NCBI GenBank assembly: GCA_039105265.1
Contig: JAPFFF010000005.1
Coordinates: 7,115,501 to 7,179,500, forward strand
Direction: 5' to 3'
Source: Tritrichomonas musculus
Taxonomy: Eukaryota; Parabasalia; Tritrichomonadida; Tritrichomonadidae
Length of the DNA stretch: 64,000 nucleotides
Numbering within the stretch: the stretch's first letter is position 1; each line of letters opens with the position of its first letter. Positions 57,067 to 64,000 of the stretch are shown one piece after another. The notes beneath the pieces are model-generated. The model was not told where the DNA came from. It ran no database searches and saw only the letters and a program-made list of their open reading frames with translations. The position numbers and the translations under genes are program-made.

Positions 57067-58806
57067 GGAGACAATGTTATTCTTGGTTCTAATGAAAATG
57101 GATATTTTGACATTATTGTTGATGGATATCAAAGATGTAAAGATTTCAATTTATTCAATCTTGGATCAACTGTTATCAGATTAGCTAAAAGAGACAATCA
57201 CGAATCATTTCTTCTAATTAAACTTGTTGTTGAAAAGGAAAAAATTGGATATTGTTGTAACCTTTCATATCCAACAAAATCATCAGATATTTCTATCAAA
57301 AATAAACTGTCGAATATGAATATTTATGTTCATCAGCATTATCAACCAAAACTACAAGACTTTGAGTTCCATCCAATAATCTTGTATCCAGATGATGAAT
57401 CACTATTTACTAAAGAGCAGCCATTTTTAGCCAATGAATTGAAAAACAAATATAATTTTAATGTTTCTTTTGGAGATGACACAAAATTGCATCTTTTGTC
57501 ATTTGAAGAAAAGTGTCATTCAAAAAGAATCGATGAAACAAGTTATTTATATGACGTTGAAAACATTGACAGAGAAAATATAAACATTACTATTTATGAG
57601 TCATCTGAATCTTGTGTTGATAATGAAAACAACAAAAATAGAAATGCAACAATTAATTATTCAATTTTATTGTATGAAATTCAATTGTCTTACATTGATA
57701 TTGAAATGCATGAACTATTCTTATTAGCAATGACATATGCATCATTGAAAGTTGATAAAGAAATCAAATTTACAATTGCTGGATTTGCACTTAATGACAT
57801 GTATACAGCTTCACTTTCACCGGTTGTTCTTAATGGAAAAGAGTCTCCTTTTCTTGATATTGAAATTGATTCAAAATATCCACTTAAAGCATTAATGTTT
57901 GATAGCATTTTGATTAATTTTGCACCGATACAAATATTCGTTGATTTCGTATTCGTTAGTGATTTAATTGCTGCTATGAAAGAGATTGTTAATTATGTCC
58001 TCCAATTAAAAATCAAGCATAATTTCTTATTGAAAATTTTCTCGACAAAAAAATTGTCAATAAACAAAATTAGTTTGTTTTTGATACCAAAAAGTTTACC
58101 AAATCGAAAATTTAGATTTAAGCATCGTGATTATTATAATCTTTCATCAATTAAGATTCCTTTTTTGAGTAAAATCAAGTTTGATTTCAATGGAATAAAT
58201 CTGTTAAATATTGAATCATCAGTGATCGGTTTCATTCGATCAATTTCAGATAATTACAAGAATCAAATCACATTTAAAAAGGCACTAAGCACACTTTTAA
58301 ATGCAATTACAACAACTTCAACAGAATCTAAAAAATTTGATGATTTCTTAAATAATAAATTGGATCTTCATTCTGATTTTATTTTGGAATTTCCAAGAAG
58401 AATTCCGAGATGTTTTCCAAATGGAAGAATTTTAAATATTCCGACTGATTTGAATAGTAATTATCCAGACAGTTACACTTTTTTACAATATTTTTTACAA
58501 AATCATTCTAAGGAAGAATATGGTAATGAACAACTTAAAGAATTATATAATGATTACGCTGATAATAATAAATTGGCAATATTCGATAACTTAATATTCA
58601 TTTTCAGTACTAACGAATCAATTAAAATTCATTATAAAGAAATTAAGTCAATAAGTAACTCGAAAGAACAAATGATTATTAAATCTATTAATAAAAATTA
58701 TCATTTTAACTGTAAAACAGAACAAGATGCCAAATCAATTGCAAATAAAGTTAATTATTTTATCCAAAAAATCAAAATTTCCGAACAATTTGTTGCAAAT
58801 ATTTGA
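57067..58806 (+). CDS. VPS13-like lipid-transfer protein, C-terminal part (frame-shifted)
   Basis: The frame is open from 57037; its first ATG is at 57316 (496 codons), but the 80 or so codons before it (GDNVILGSNENGYFDIIVDG..., LIKLVVEKEKIGYCCNL) clearly belong to the VAB-type repeats. The C-terminal VPS13 module follows (INYSILLYEIQLSYIDIEM, FTIAGFALNDMYTASLSPVV, then the FVSDLIAAMKEIVNYVLQ helix), with a PH-like end (LIFIFSTNESIKIHYKEI). These are the adaptor- and lipid-binding C-terminus of the family. The overlap where either frame is open is 57037-57062. A single-base indel, a programmed shift or a very short intron would explain it; no ACTAAC-type trichomonad branch/acceptor motif is seen. 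Confidence 0.7.
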   Translation, partial: GDNVILGSNENGYFDIIVDGYQRCKDFNLFNLGSTVIRLAKRDNHESFLLIKLVVEKEKIGYCCNLSYPTKSSDISIKNKLSNMNIYVHQHYQPKLQDFEFHPIILYPDDESLFTKEQPFLANELKNKYNFNVSFGDDTKLHLLSFEEKCHSKRIDETSYLYDVENIDRENINITIYESSESCVDNENNKNRNATINYSILLYEIQLSYIDIEMHELFLLAMTYASLKVDKEIKFTIAGFALNDMYTASLSPVVLNGKESPFLDIEIDSKYPLKALMFDSILINFAPIQIFVDFVFVSDLIAAMKEIVNYVLQLKIKHNFLLKIFSTKKLSINKISLFLIPKSLPNRKFRFKHRDYYNLSSIKIPFLSKIKFDFNGINLLNIESSVIGFIRSISDNYKNQITFKKALSTLLNAITTTSTESKKFDDFLNNKLDLHSDFILEFPRRIPRCFPNGRILNIPTDLNSNYPDSYTFLQYFLQNHSKEEYGNEQLKELYNDYADNNKLAIFDNLIFIFSTNESIKIHYKEIKSISNSKEQMIIKSINKNYHFNCKTEQDAKSIANKVNYFIQKIKISEQFVANI

Positions 58807-58937
58807 TTACATATTCTTTTGAAATATTATCAAAAATGGATTTCATGAAATAAAACAGTAGATTTTCTTTGTAGATCATTTAATAAATAAAAAAATAAAT
58901 GTTTTCTTAATTTCATTCTAGATCTTATCTAAGAAGG

Positions 58938-58945
58938 AAAAAAAA
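58938..58945 (-). terminator. Pol III terminator T8 after tRNA-Gly
   Basis: Eight A on the plus strand give T8 on the tRNA strand, starting two bases after the discriminator base. This is a standard RNA polymerase III stop. Confidence 0.8.
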
Positions 58946-58947
58946 TT

Positions 58948-59019
58948 TGCGTTGCCCGGGAATCGAACCCGGATCTCAAGCTTGGAAGGCTCACATGATA
59001 ACCACTACACTAGCAACGC
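58948..59019 (-). tRNA. tRNA-Gly (anticodon TCC)
   Basis: 72-nt cloverleaf on the reverse strand. The acceptor stem GCGTTGC pairs with GCAACGC and is followed by discriminator A. The D-arm holds GTAGTGGTTATC. The anticodon stem TGAGC/GCTTG closes the loop CTTCCAA, giving anticodon TCC. The T-arm is CCGGGTTCGATTCCCGG. The internal A and B boxes are intact and there is no intron. The acceptor and T-arm match eukaryotic tRNA-Gly closely. CCA is not encoded, as usual. Confidence 0.97.
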
Positions 59020-59791
59020 TCGTTGATTCTTGAAAAAAGATTGTTCTATTTACCAAAATATTGAAAATTTGTAGTTTTAAAATCCGAAAATTTTTGAATG
59101 AGCTCATTGAATATACTATTTATCAAAATCTTTTCTCCTATTTTAATTTATTGGGCCAATAAAGGCTAAAAATATAAATAATAGATTGATTATTAGACTT
59201 CACTTTTTGTACCAACCTTGTTCTACAAAGAACGATAGAAAAAATACAAGGTTTGTACAATGTATTTTTTATTGAAAATATTGAATACATAAAATAATCA
59301 TATCTCTGAAAAAAGATAATATACTAAATAATTTTTTGTGAATAAATAAAATATCAATTAAATTATTTAATAAAACCATTTTTGTAAAAGTAAAATGCTA
59401 TTTTTAAAAATCTTTTTTGGCAAAGGTGAAATGATTGACCATTTAATAAAAAGAATATAATCACTCTGTGAGCAAACCAATTCACATTACTCAAGATTTC
59501 TAGATTATTTACTATTATAATATTGTTTTATAAACTTTTAATTCCTTTTTAACATATAAAGCCAATACTAAAAAGCGATTAAATAAAATATAAACTTAAG
59601 TGCCTCAAAATTTTAATTTTATCTGTTCATTGATTTTTTTAATAAAATTTAATTTGAAAACTTGATATTTTTACCAAAAACGTGCAAATACAACAACCAA
59701 AATAAGGATTAAAGAATGTAAACGTTAAAAAGTTACGTTAATGATTTTGTGATGTGAAAAAAGTAAAGGCTATTGATTATTTTTTATTTGG
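59020..59791. other. AT-rich spacer with a 13-bp inverted repeat
   Basis: Spacer of 770 bp. TGTACCAACCTTG (59208-59220) and CAAGGTTTGTACA (59247-59259) form a stem with one mismatch and a 26-nt loop. Otherwise it is plain AT-rich DNA with no open frame of note. Confidence 0.45.
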
Positions 59792-61069
59792 TCATGCCTT
59801 TTTGGAATTTATTTTTGCATTTTTTGCTTCAATAATATGTAAAGTTTTATTATCTACCCATAGTGGACACCTATCAGGAGGACAAATTCCAAATGATTGC
59901 CAAAAATGGCTGTAACCAATATTTTTGGGAATAATTTTTCTACACCAGTAACATATCCATGTTCCACATCTTGGACATTCCATTTTATTGCATCCTTCTT
60001 CCTTCATAAATTGGGTTTTACATTGTGGACAAATTCTGACAACAGCTTCATTCATTTGTTCTTCAAGCAGCCTTTCTTTGTCAAATTTGCAGAACTGTTC
60101 ACATGTCATATTTTTATGCCATTCAGATCCACATTTAATGCATGTTTGAGCCTTGCATTGGGGACAATTCATTGGGCCTTCTTTTTCATCCACAATGACA
60201 ATGAATCCACAACTGTTGCATTTTACGGTGTTTTCAATCTTTGCAGCTGTGATCGCATTTAGTGTTTCTGTTTGAATGAGTCTTTTGATTGTTTTTTCTG
60301 GCATCAATCTTCGGAGTTCATTCATACTGATTTCCATTTCACAATCTCCTCCAAATTTGAGGCACTTAATATTACTTTTTCCTTCTGCTATTGTTGTTTC
60401 AATTTGCTTTTGAATGCAAAATTTGCACATCAAATGGCCTTCAGGACATTGGATCATCCAATCCATCGGATATTCGCAAATGCAGCATTCGCATTCAATC
60501 AATGATCCATTTTTCTGTGCTTGTCTTATTTGTTTTCTTTCATCCCTTCTCTTTTCATTCTCTCTCTCTCTCTTTATTCTGTCTTTTTCAAACTCTTTGA
60601 AGATCGCATCAAGTTGGACCGAAACTAGCGGGTCTTGAATTTCTATGATTTTTTTTGGCTCTTTGTTTTTTAGCAATCTTTTTAAATATAATTTTTTACT
60701 TTTTTGCAAAAGAGTAACTGTATCTAATAGTATTTGCCTGTTCTTACTCAAAGCTTTTTTTAGATAATCCGGCTTGCATTTTGGACACAAGTTTGTTAAA
60801 GCAGTGTTGTTGTCTTGTGTGAAAGTAGTTGATAATGGAGTGTGTTTATCACTGGCAGCTATGGCCATTCTATTGTTTAAGTCATCATAAACATAGCCTT
60901 GCTTGACCATCTCTTTGATAAATGATGATGCCTTTTGCAAATTAAAATTAGGATCAATATCATTTCCTCTTTTTATTGTTGCTAGAACTTGATTTGGTTC
61001 ATTCAATATAACATGCTTGCTTTTTGTTTTATCGATAATCTGATTCATTACATTCCTTAAAGCATTCAT
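59792..61069 (-). CDS. RBR-type E3 ubiquitin ligase, RNF216/TRIAD3-like
   Basis: 425 aa. After a helical N-terminal half comes a RING1 (from about 190: CECCICEYP, PEGHLMCKFC), an in-between-RING (about 280-325: CNSCGF, CPQCKAQTCIKCG, HKNMTCEQFC) and a RING2 (about 343-380: CPQCKTQF, EEGCNKMECPRCGTWICYWC). The Cys of EEGC (about 359) aligns with the catalytic cysteine that accepts ubiquitin in RBR ligases, so a RING/HECT-hybrid mechanism is expected. The following GYSHFWQ and final CPLW resemble the YDHFCQ and CSLW stretches after RING2 in human RNF216, which points to that subfamily. Partners are unknown. An AACGTT box sits 10 nt upstream of the ATG. Confidence 0.9.
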   Translation of the reverse strand: MNALRNVMNQIIDKTKSKHVILNEPNQVLATIKRGNDIDPNFNLQKASSFIKEMVKQGYVYDDLNNRMAIAASDKHTPLSTTFTQDNNTALTNLCPKCKPDYLKKALSKNRQILLDTVTLLQKSKKLYLKRLLKNKEPKKIIEIQDPLVSVQLDAIFKEFEKDRIKRERENEKRRDERKQIRQAQKNGSLIECECCICEYPMDWMIQCPEGHLMCKFCIQKQIETTIAEGKSNIKCLKFGGDCEMEISMNELRRLMPEKTIKRLIQTETLNAITAAKIENTVKCNSCGFIVIVDEKEGPMNCPQCKAQTCIKCGSEWHKNMTCEQFCKFDKERLLEEQMNEAVVRICPQCKTQFMKEEGCNKMECPRCGTWICYWCRKIIPKNIGYSHFWQSFGICPPDRCPLWVDNKTLHIIEAKNAKINSKKA

Positions 61070-61184
61070 CTAATAAAAGAACGTTTATAATATATTAATA
61101 AAATTACCCGGAAAAATTTGAATGAATTCAATGAAATCAATTTACTGATTGTCCAAAAAAAAAAGTTACCCCAAAATTTTTAAT

Positions 61185-61262
61185 TTAGAAGATGGGAATC
61201 GAACCTGTGACCCCAAAAAAATATAGTCCAAGACTAAAAATAGTTTACCCAAACGCTCAAAC
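61185..61262 (-). pseudogene. tRNA-like relic or Pol III RNA with A/B boxes
   Basis: On the reverse strand, TTTGAGCGTTTGGGTAAA resembles a tRNA A box and D-arm. About 40 nt on, GGTTCGATTCC is a perfect B box. The T-stem pairs at only about three of five positions and no matching acceptor stem is visible, so it is not a functional tRNA. A T10 run about 30 nt beyond the T-arm (61155-61164 on the plus strand as A10) would terminate Pol III. It is either a decayed tRNA, a SINE-type head or a small Pol III RNA. Confidence 0.35.
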
Positions 61263-61864
61263 AAGTTTTAATTTCTTTTTTATTTGTTACTTTTGTATTT
61301 TCATCTTGTTATTATTTTTGAATATTGTAAAATGAAACATTGAAATCATCAAGCTTTATATTATATCAAAAATGTCGATATTCTCCATGAAGCATTTTCA
61401 GAACAAAGAACAATAACTGTGTATTCTCAAGGATGAAATGATGTAAACTTTCCAAAATCTAGCTTTTCGAATCGCAAATTTCATCCAATTTATCATTAAC
61501 AATACAACATAAGGGCATAAATTGAAACTTTATCAGCTATACACTCGTTTGGCTTCCATAATTATATAATTTGCTTCAGATTGGTTTAAATCTACAAATC
61601 ATCTCTCTAATTATTCATTTTTTATTATTTAGGATAGCATACAAATTAATTATATATAGGGTAGTGAACAAAAGAGGTGAAAGTTACTTCCAACTGAAAA
61701 ATGAAGGTGATTTTACTCCTTTTTTTCCTCCAATTTCGGTGAACGATAGAGTAAATTTGCTGATAAAATTTAAAGATAAATTGGCACCTATTCTGATAAT
61801 CCTCCCTTTTCTGCATATCTGATAAAGAACTTTAAGGAGTTCTGCGATTTGCTCATTGGGTGTG

Positions 61865-62031
61865 AATAAAAAAAAAAAAAATATATTTAATATATTTTTT
61901 TTTTTTATTTCTTATTTCTTACTAACCGATCCTTATTTCTTACTGAATTGTATATTTGTTGAGGATCGGTTAGGAAGAAATAAGAAATAAAAAAAAAATA
62001 TATTAAATATATTAAATATATATTTTTTATT
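61865..62031. mobile_element. Fold-back (long terminal inverted repeat) element, MITE-like
   Basis: The left arm 61880-61932 and right arm 61963-62013 are inverted copies of about 50 bp, differing by one substitution and the length of a T/A run. The inner ends read CTAACCGATCC / GGATCGGTTAG and the loop is 30 nt. Weaker inverted similarity (GAATAAAAA...TTTTTATTC) extends out to 61865 and 62031. Such arms are typical of fold-back MITEs. It lies directly behind the stop codon of the Sel1 membrane-protein gene. No target duplication can be assigned in this AT-rich DNA. Confidence 0.5.
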
Positions 62032-62062
62032 CATATAAACTTATTCATTGAAAAAATTCAGT

Positions 62063-64000
62063 TCATACTAAAGCAGCAACAATGATGACAATAAATAAAA
62101 AAATGAAAAGTCCGATTCCACCATATATAAAAAATTTGCAAATGTTCCAATCTTTCTTTGCTTGACTACTTTGTTCATTTCTTTGTTGAGCATCTCTGTC
62201 CATCACTTCCATCTCATCTTCAGAAGAAATAGAAATGTCATCATCTTGAAGTCTATCGTTAGGAACGACCTTTTCTTCATACTGAACAGGAAACATGTAT
62301 TTCATGAAATTTGATGCTTGATATTGAATTGAATCATCAATTTTCTTTGGATCAGATGCCATCTCTCTATAATGACGCGCTTCTTCAGCATTTGGTGCAA
62401 CTCCATTTCCATTCTCGAGCATTTCTGCGTATTGCAACATAGCGTTTACGTCTCCTAAATCAGCAGACTTTTTGAGATACATGCATGCTTCTTCATTGTT
62501 GACTGGAACCCCAATTCCGTTCTTCAGCATCATTCCATAATTGAAAGAAATAATAGGTTCAGCTATTACTGCAACAATTTTAATTAAAGTTGCTGATATT
62601 TGATCACTTTTTTGGACTCCTTCACCAGTGTGCAAATTGACGCAAAAGTTATTAATTCCACTAATTTCATGAGCATCGAATGCCATCTTGTAATATCTAC
62701 ATGCTTCATTTTTGTTGAGTTCAACCCCTGTTCCTTTGTCAAGCATTGCTCCGTAAGCATTAATAGCTCTATTGTATCCAGCATCAGCAGCAGATTTGAA
62801 GTAATTACAAGCCTTCTTGTAGTTGAGATTTACACCTCTTCCTAGATAAAGATTCACTCCGTAACGATACATTCCTTCTGCAGAACCTGCTTTTGCCGCC
62901 ATTTTGAAATAGCGAGAAGCTTCTGCAAAATCAGTTGGAACACTGAGTCCTTTCTCCAATTGGTCGCCATATTTGACCATTGCCAATACATTGCCATCGT
63001 CTGCAGTGCTCTTCATTACTCTGATTAATGAAGCTTCATCAGGCTTCCTGCCAGCTTGAATATTTCCAATTTGTTCATGAATAGCTCTTACTTGTTGATA
63101 TTCAGCAGCTCTTTTTTCAGGTGTCATTTCAATCATTTCATTGTAATTTTTCAATGCATCTTTATGACCTCGATCAGCAGCCATCTTAAAATAACGTAAT
63201 GCTTCATCAAAATTTGGCTCAATTGATATTGAGATTCCTGATCGTAAATAAAATCCATATTCAAACATTGAATTTATTTCACCTTTGTCGGCTGAATCTT
63301 TAAGAAATCTGAAAGATTTTTCAAGGTCTTTTGGTACTAATTCTCCCACACGTAACATAGAACTATAAACAGCCATAGCACATGCATTACCTGAATTGGC
63401 AGCATTTATTATATAATTAATAATTTCTTTATTTTCTGGCTTTACCTGTTTTTTATTTATCATTTCATTTATTTTCACCATTCCTTCATGATCACCTTTT
63501 TCATATGCCATTTTGAAATAATGAAAGGCTTCATCAAAATTGGTTTCTACTCCAATTCCATTACAACAATAAATGCCATATGAAATCATTGCTTTTATGT
63601 GGCCTTTGTCAGCTGACATTTTGACATATTGTACACCTTCAGCTTCTTTTTCAGGATTATTTTTCATAAGCAATATTCCATAAATGCACATTGAACATTC
63701 ATTTCCGGATTCAGCAGAATTCTTGACATAATTAAATAATTCCTCTTCTTTCTCTTTTCCAAAAGCATTTGTCAAAATAAGAGATCCAATTGCACCAGCA
63801 GAATTTGGATGACCTGCTTTATCTGCCTTTTTATAATATTCAATAGCTTTATCAATGCTCTTTTCAACACCCAGACCATTTTGATAAAGAACTCCTAGAT
63901 TATGCAAAGCCAAAAACGATCCTTTATCAGCAGCTATTTTGATGTATTTGAATGCTTCTTCATAATTTACAGGAACACCTTTTCCATCCAAGTACATTTT
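62063..64000 (-). CDS. Sel1-repeat protein with C-terminal membrane anchor (partial at window edge)
   Basis: At least 645 codons; the frame stays open past the last base, and the first residues (YLDGKGVPVNYEEAFKYIKIAADKG) are mid-repeat, so the true start lies outside. About 15 Sel1 repeats (A-RYFKMAADRGH--AM--YG) run to about residue 555, with a divergent linker near 285-320. A charged acidic stretch (ISISSEDEMEVMDRD) precedes a single hydrophobic helix at the very end (about 617-643, FFIYGGIGLFIFLFIVIIVAALV). That topology is tail-anchored, or a single-pass protein if an N-terminal signal exists upstream. SEL1L/Hrd3 of ER-associated degradation has a comparable Sel1-then-TM layout. A kinase domain upstream is the alternative. 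Confidence 0.85.
   Translation of the reverse strand, partial: KMYLDGKGVPVNYEEAFKYIKIAADKGSFLALHNLGVLYQNGLGVEKSIDKAIEYYKKADKAGHPNSAGAIGSLILTNAFGKEKEEELFNYVKNSAESGNECSMCIYGILLMKNNPEKEAEGVQYVKMSADKGHIKAMISYGIYCCNGIGVETNFDEAFHYFKMAYEKGDHEGMVKINEMINKKQVKPENKEIINYIINAANSGNACAMAVYSSMLRVGELVPKDLEKSFRFLKDSADKGEINSMFEYGFYLRSGISISIEPNFDEALRYFKMAADRGHKDALKNYNEMIEMTPEKRAAEYQQVRAIHEQIGNIQAGRKPDEASLIRVMKSTADDGNVLAMVKYGDQLEKGLSVPTDFAEASRYFKMAAKAGSAEGMYRYGVNLYLGRGVNLNYKKACNYFKSAADAGYNRAINAYGAMLDKGTGVELNKNEACRYYKMAFDAHEISGINNFCVNLHTGEGVQKSDQISATLIKIVAVIAEPIISFNYGMMLKNGIGVPVNNEEACMYLKKSADLGDVNAMLQYAEMLENGNGVAPNAEEARHYREMASDPKKIDDSIQYQASNFMKYMFPVQYEEKVVPNDRLQDDDISISSEDEMEVMDRDAQQRNEQSSQAKKDWNICKFFIYGGIGLFIFLFIVIIVAALV

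Larger units (their letters stand above)
61070..62062. other. Spacer with tRNA-like relic and fold-back element
   Basis: About 990 bp between two reverse-strand genes. It holds a B-box-containing tRNA-like segment (61185-61262) and a fold-back element (61865-62031), both listed separately. A forward 83-codon frame at 61571-61822 lies between them; it has no family resemblance and I do not accept it as a gene. Confidence 0.5.

Noticed and set aside
57037-57316. Intron joining the two VPS13-like frames
   Set aside because: No GTAYGT donor paired with an ACTAAC-type acceptor is seen, and coding sense continues directly across the junction; an indel or recoding is simpler.
61571-61822. 83-codon forward frame in the spacer before the fold-back element
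   Set aside because: Lys/Ile/Leu-rich, no family resemblance, no promoter-like context, and composition equal to the spacer.

Overview
The window looks like nuclear chromosomal DNA of a parabasalid protist, most likely a Tritrichomonas- or Trichomonas-like species. The case rests on several things. Coding frames are very long and apparently intronless and use all three standard stop codons. The spacers are extremely A+T-rich. The gene content is also typical of that group: a BspA-type leucine-rich repeat protein, four protein kinases (two fused to Sel1 repeats), a Sel1 protein with a C-terminal membrane anchor, a BEACH protein, a divergent PPP phosphatase and Asn/Gln-rich giant proteins. This is inference from gene content and base composition; no rRNA is present to fix the species.

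Layout, left to right. 1-4.8 kb: AT spacer, a kinase with a KA1-like tail, and a UBL-UBA shuttle-like protein. 4.9-17.4 kb: two giant low-complexity proteins around a 156-166 aa unknown; one is a reverse-strand LRR/coiled-coil protein, the other a forward protein of Gln/Asn/Gly/Met tandem repeats. 17.4-27 kb: a TKL-like kinase with Sel1 repeats diverging from a 1684-aa HEAT-repeat protein. 27-37 kb: a 3030-aa BEACH/WD40/FYVE-like protein of the WDFY3 type, followed by a small coiled-coil gene preceded by two back-to-back perfect palindromes. 37.5-44 kb: a double adenosine deaminase whose second half has lost its active site, a basic unknown protein and a BspA-like LRR protein. 45-50 kb: a PPP phosphatase, an N-terminal ubiquitin-like protein and a minimal kinase with DFD in place of DFG. 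50.3-54.3 kb: a Sel1 kinase-like gene whose 3' part is broken at a hairpin insertion. 54.7-58.8 kb: a compact VPS13-like gene split over two frames. 58.9-64 kb: tRNA-Gly(TCC), an RNF216-like RBR ubiquitin ligase, a tRNA-like relic, a 167-bp fold-back element, and a Sel1 protein that runs off the window edge.

The genes do not form an operon-like system. Recurring themes are membrane traffic and lipid transfer (BEACH, HEATR5-like, VPS13-like), ubiquitin signalling (UBL-UBA, Ubl, RBR ligase) and phosphorylation (four kinases, one phosphatase). The points most worth a second look are the ADA/pseudo-ADA fusion, the hairpin insertion in the Sel1 kinase gene, the fold-back element at 61.9-62.0 kb, the twin palindromes at 36.4 kb, and the interrupted VPS13-like gene.
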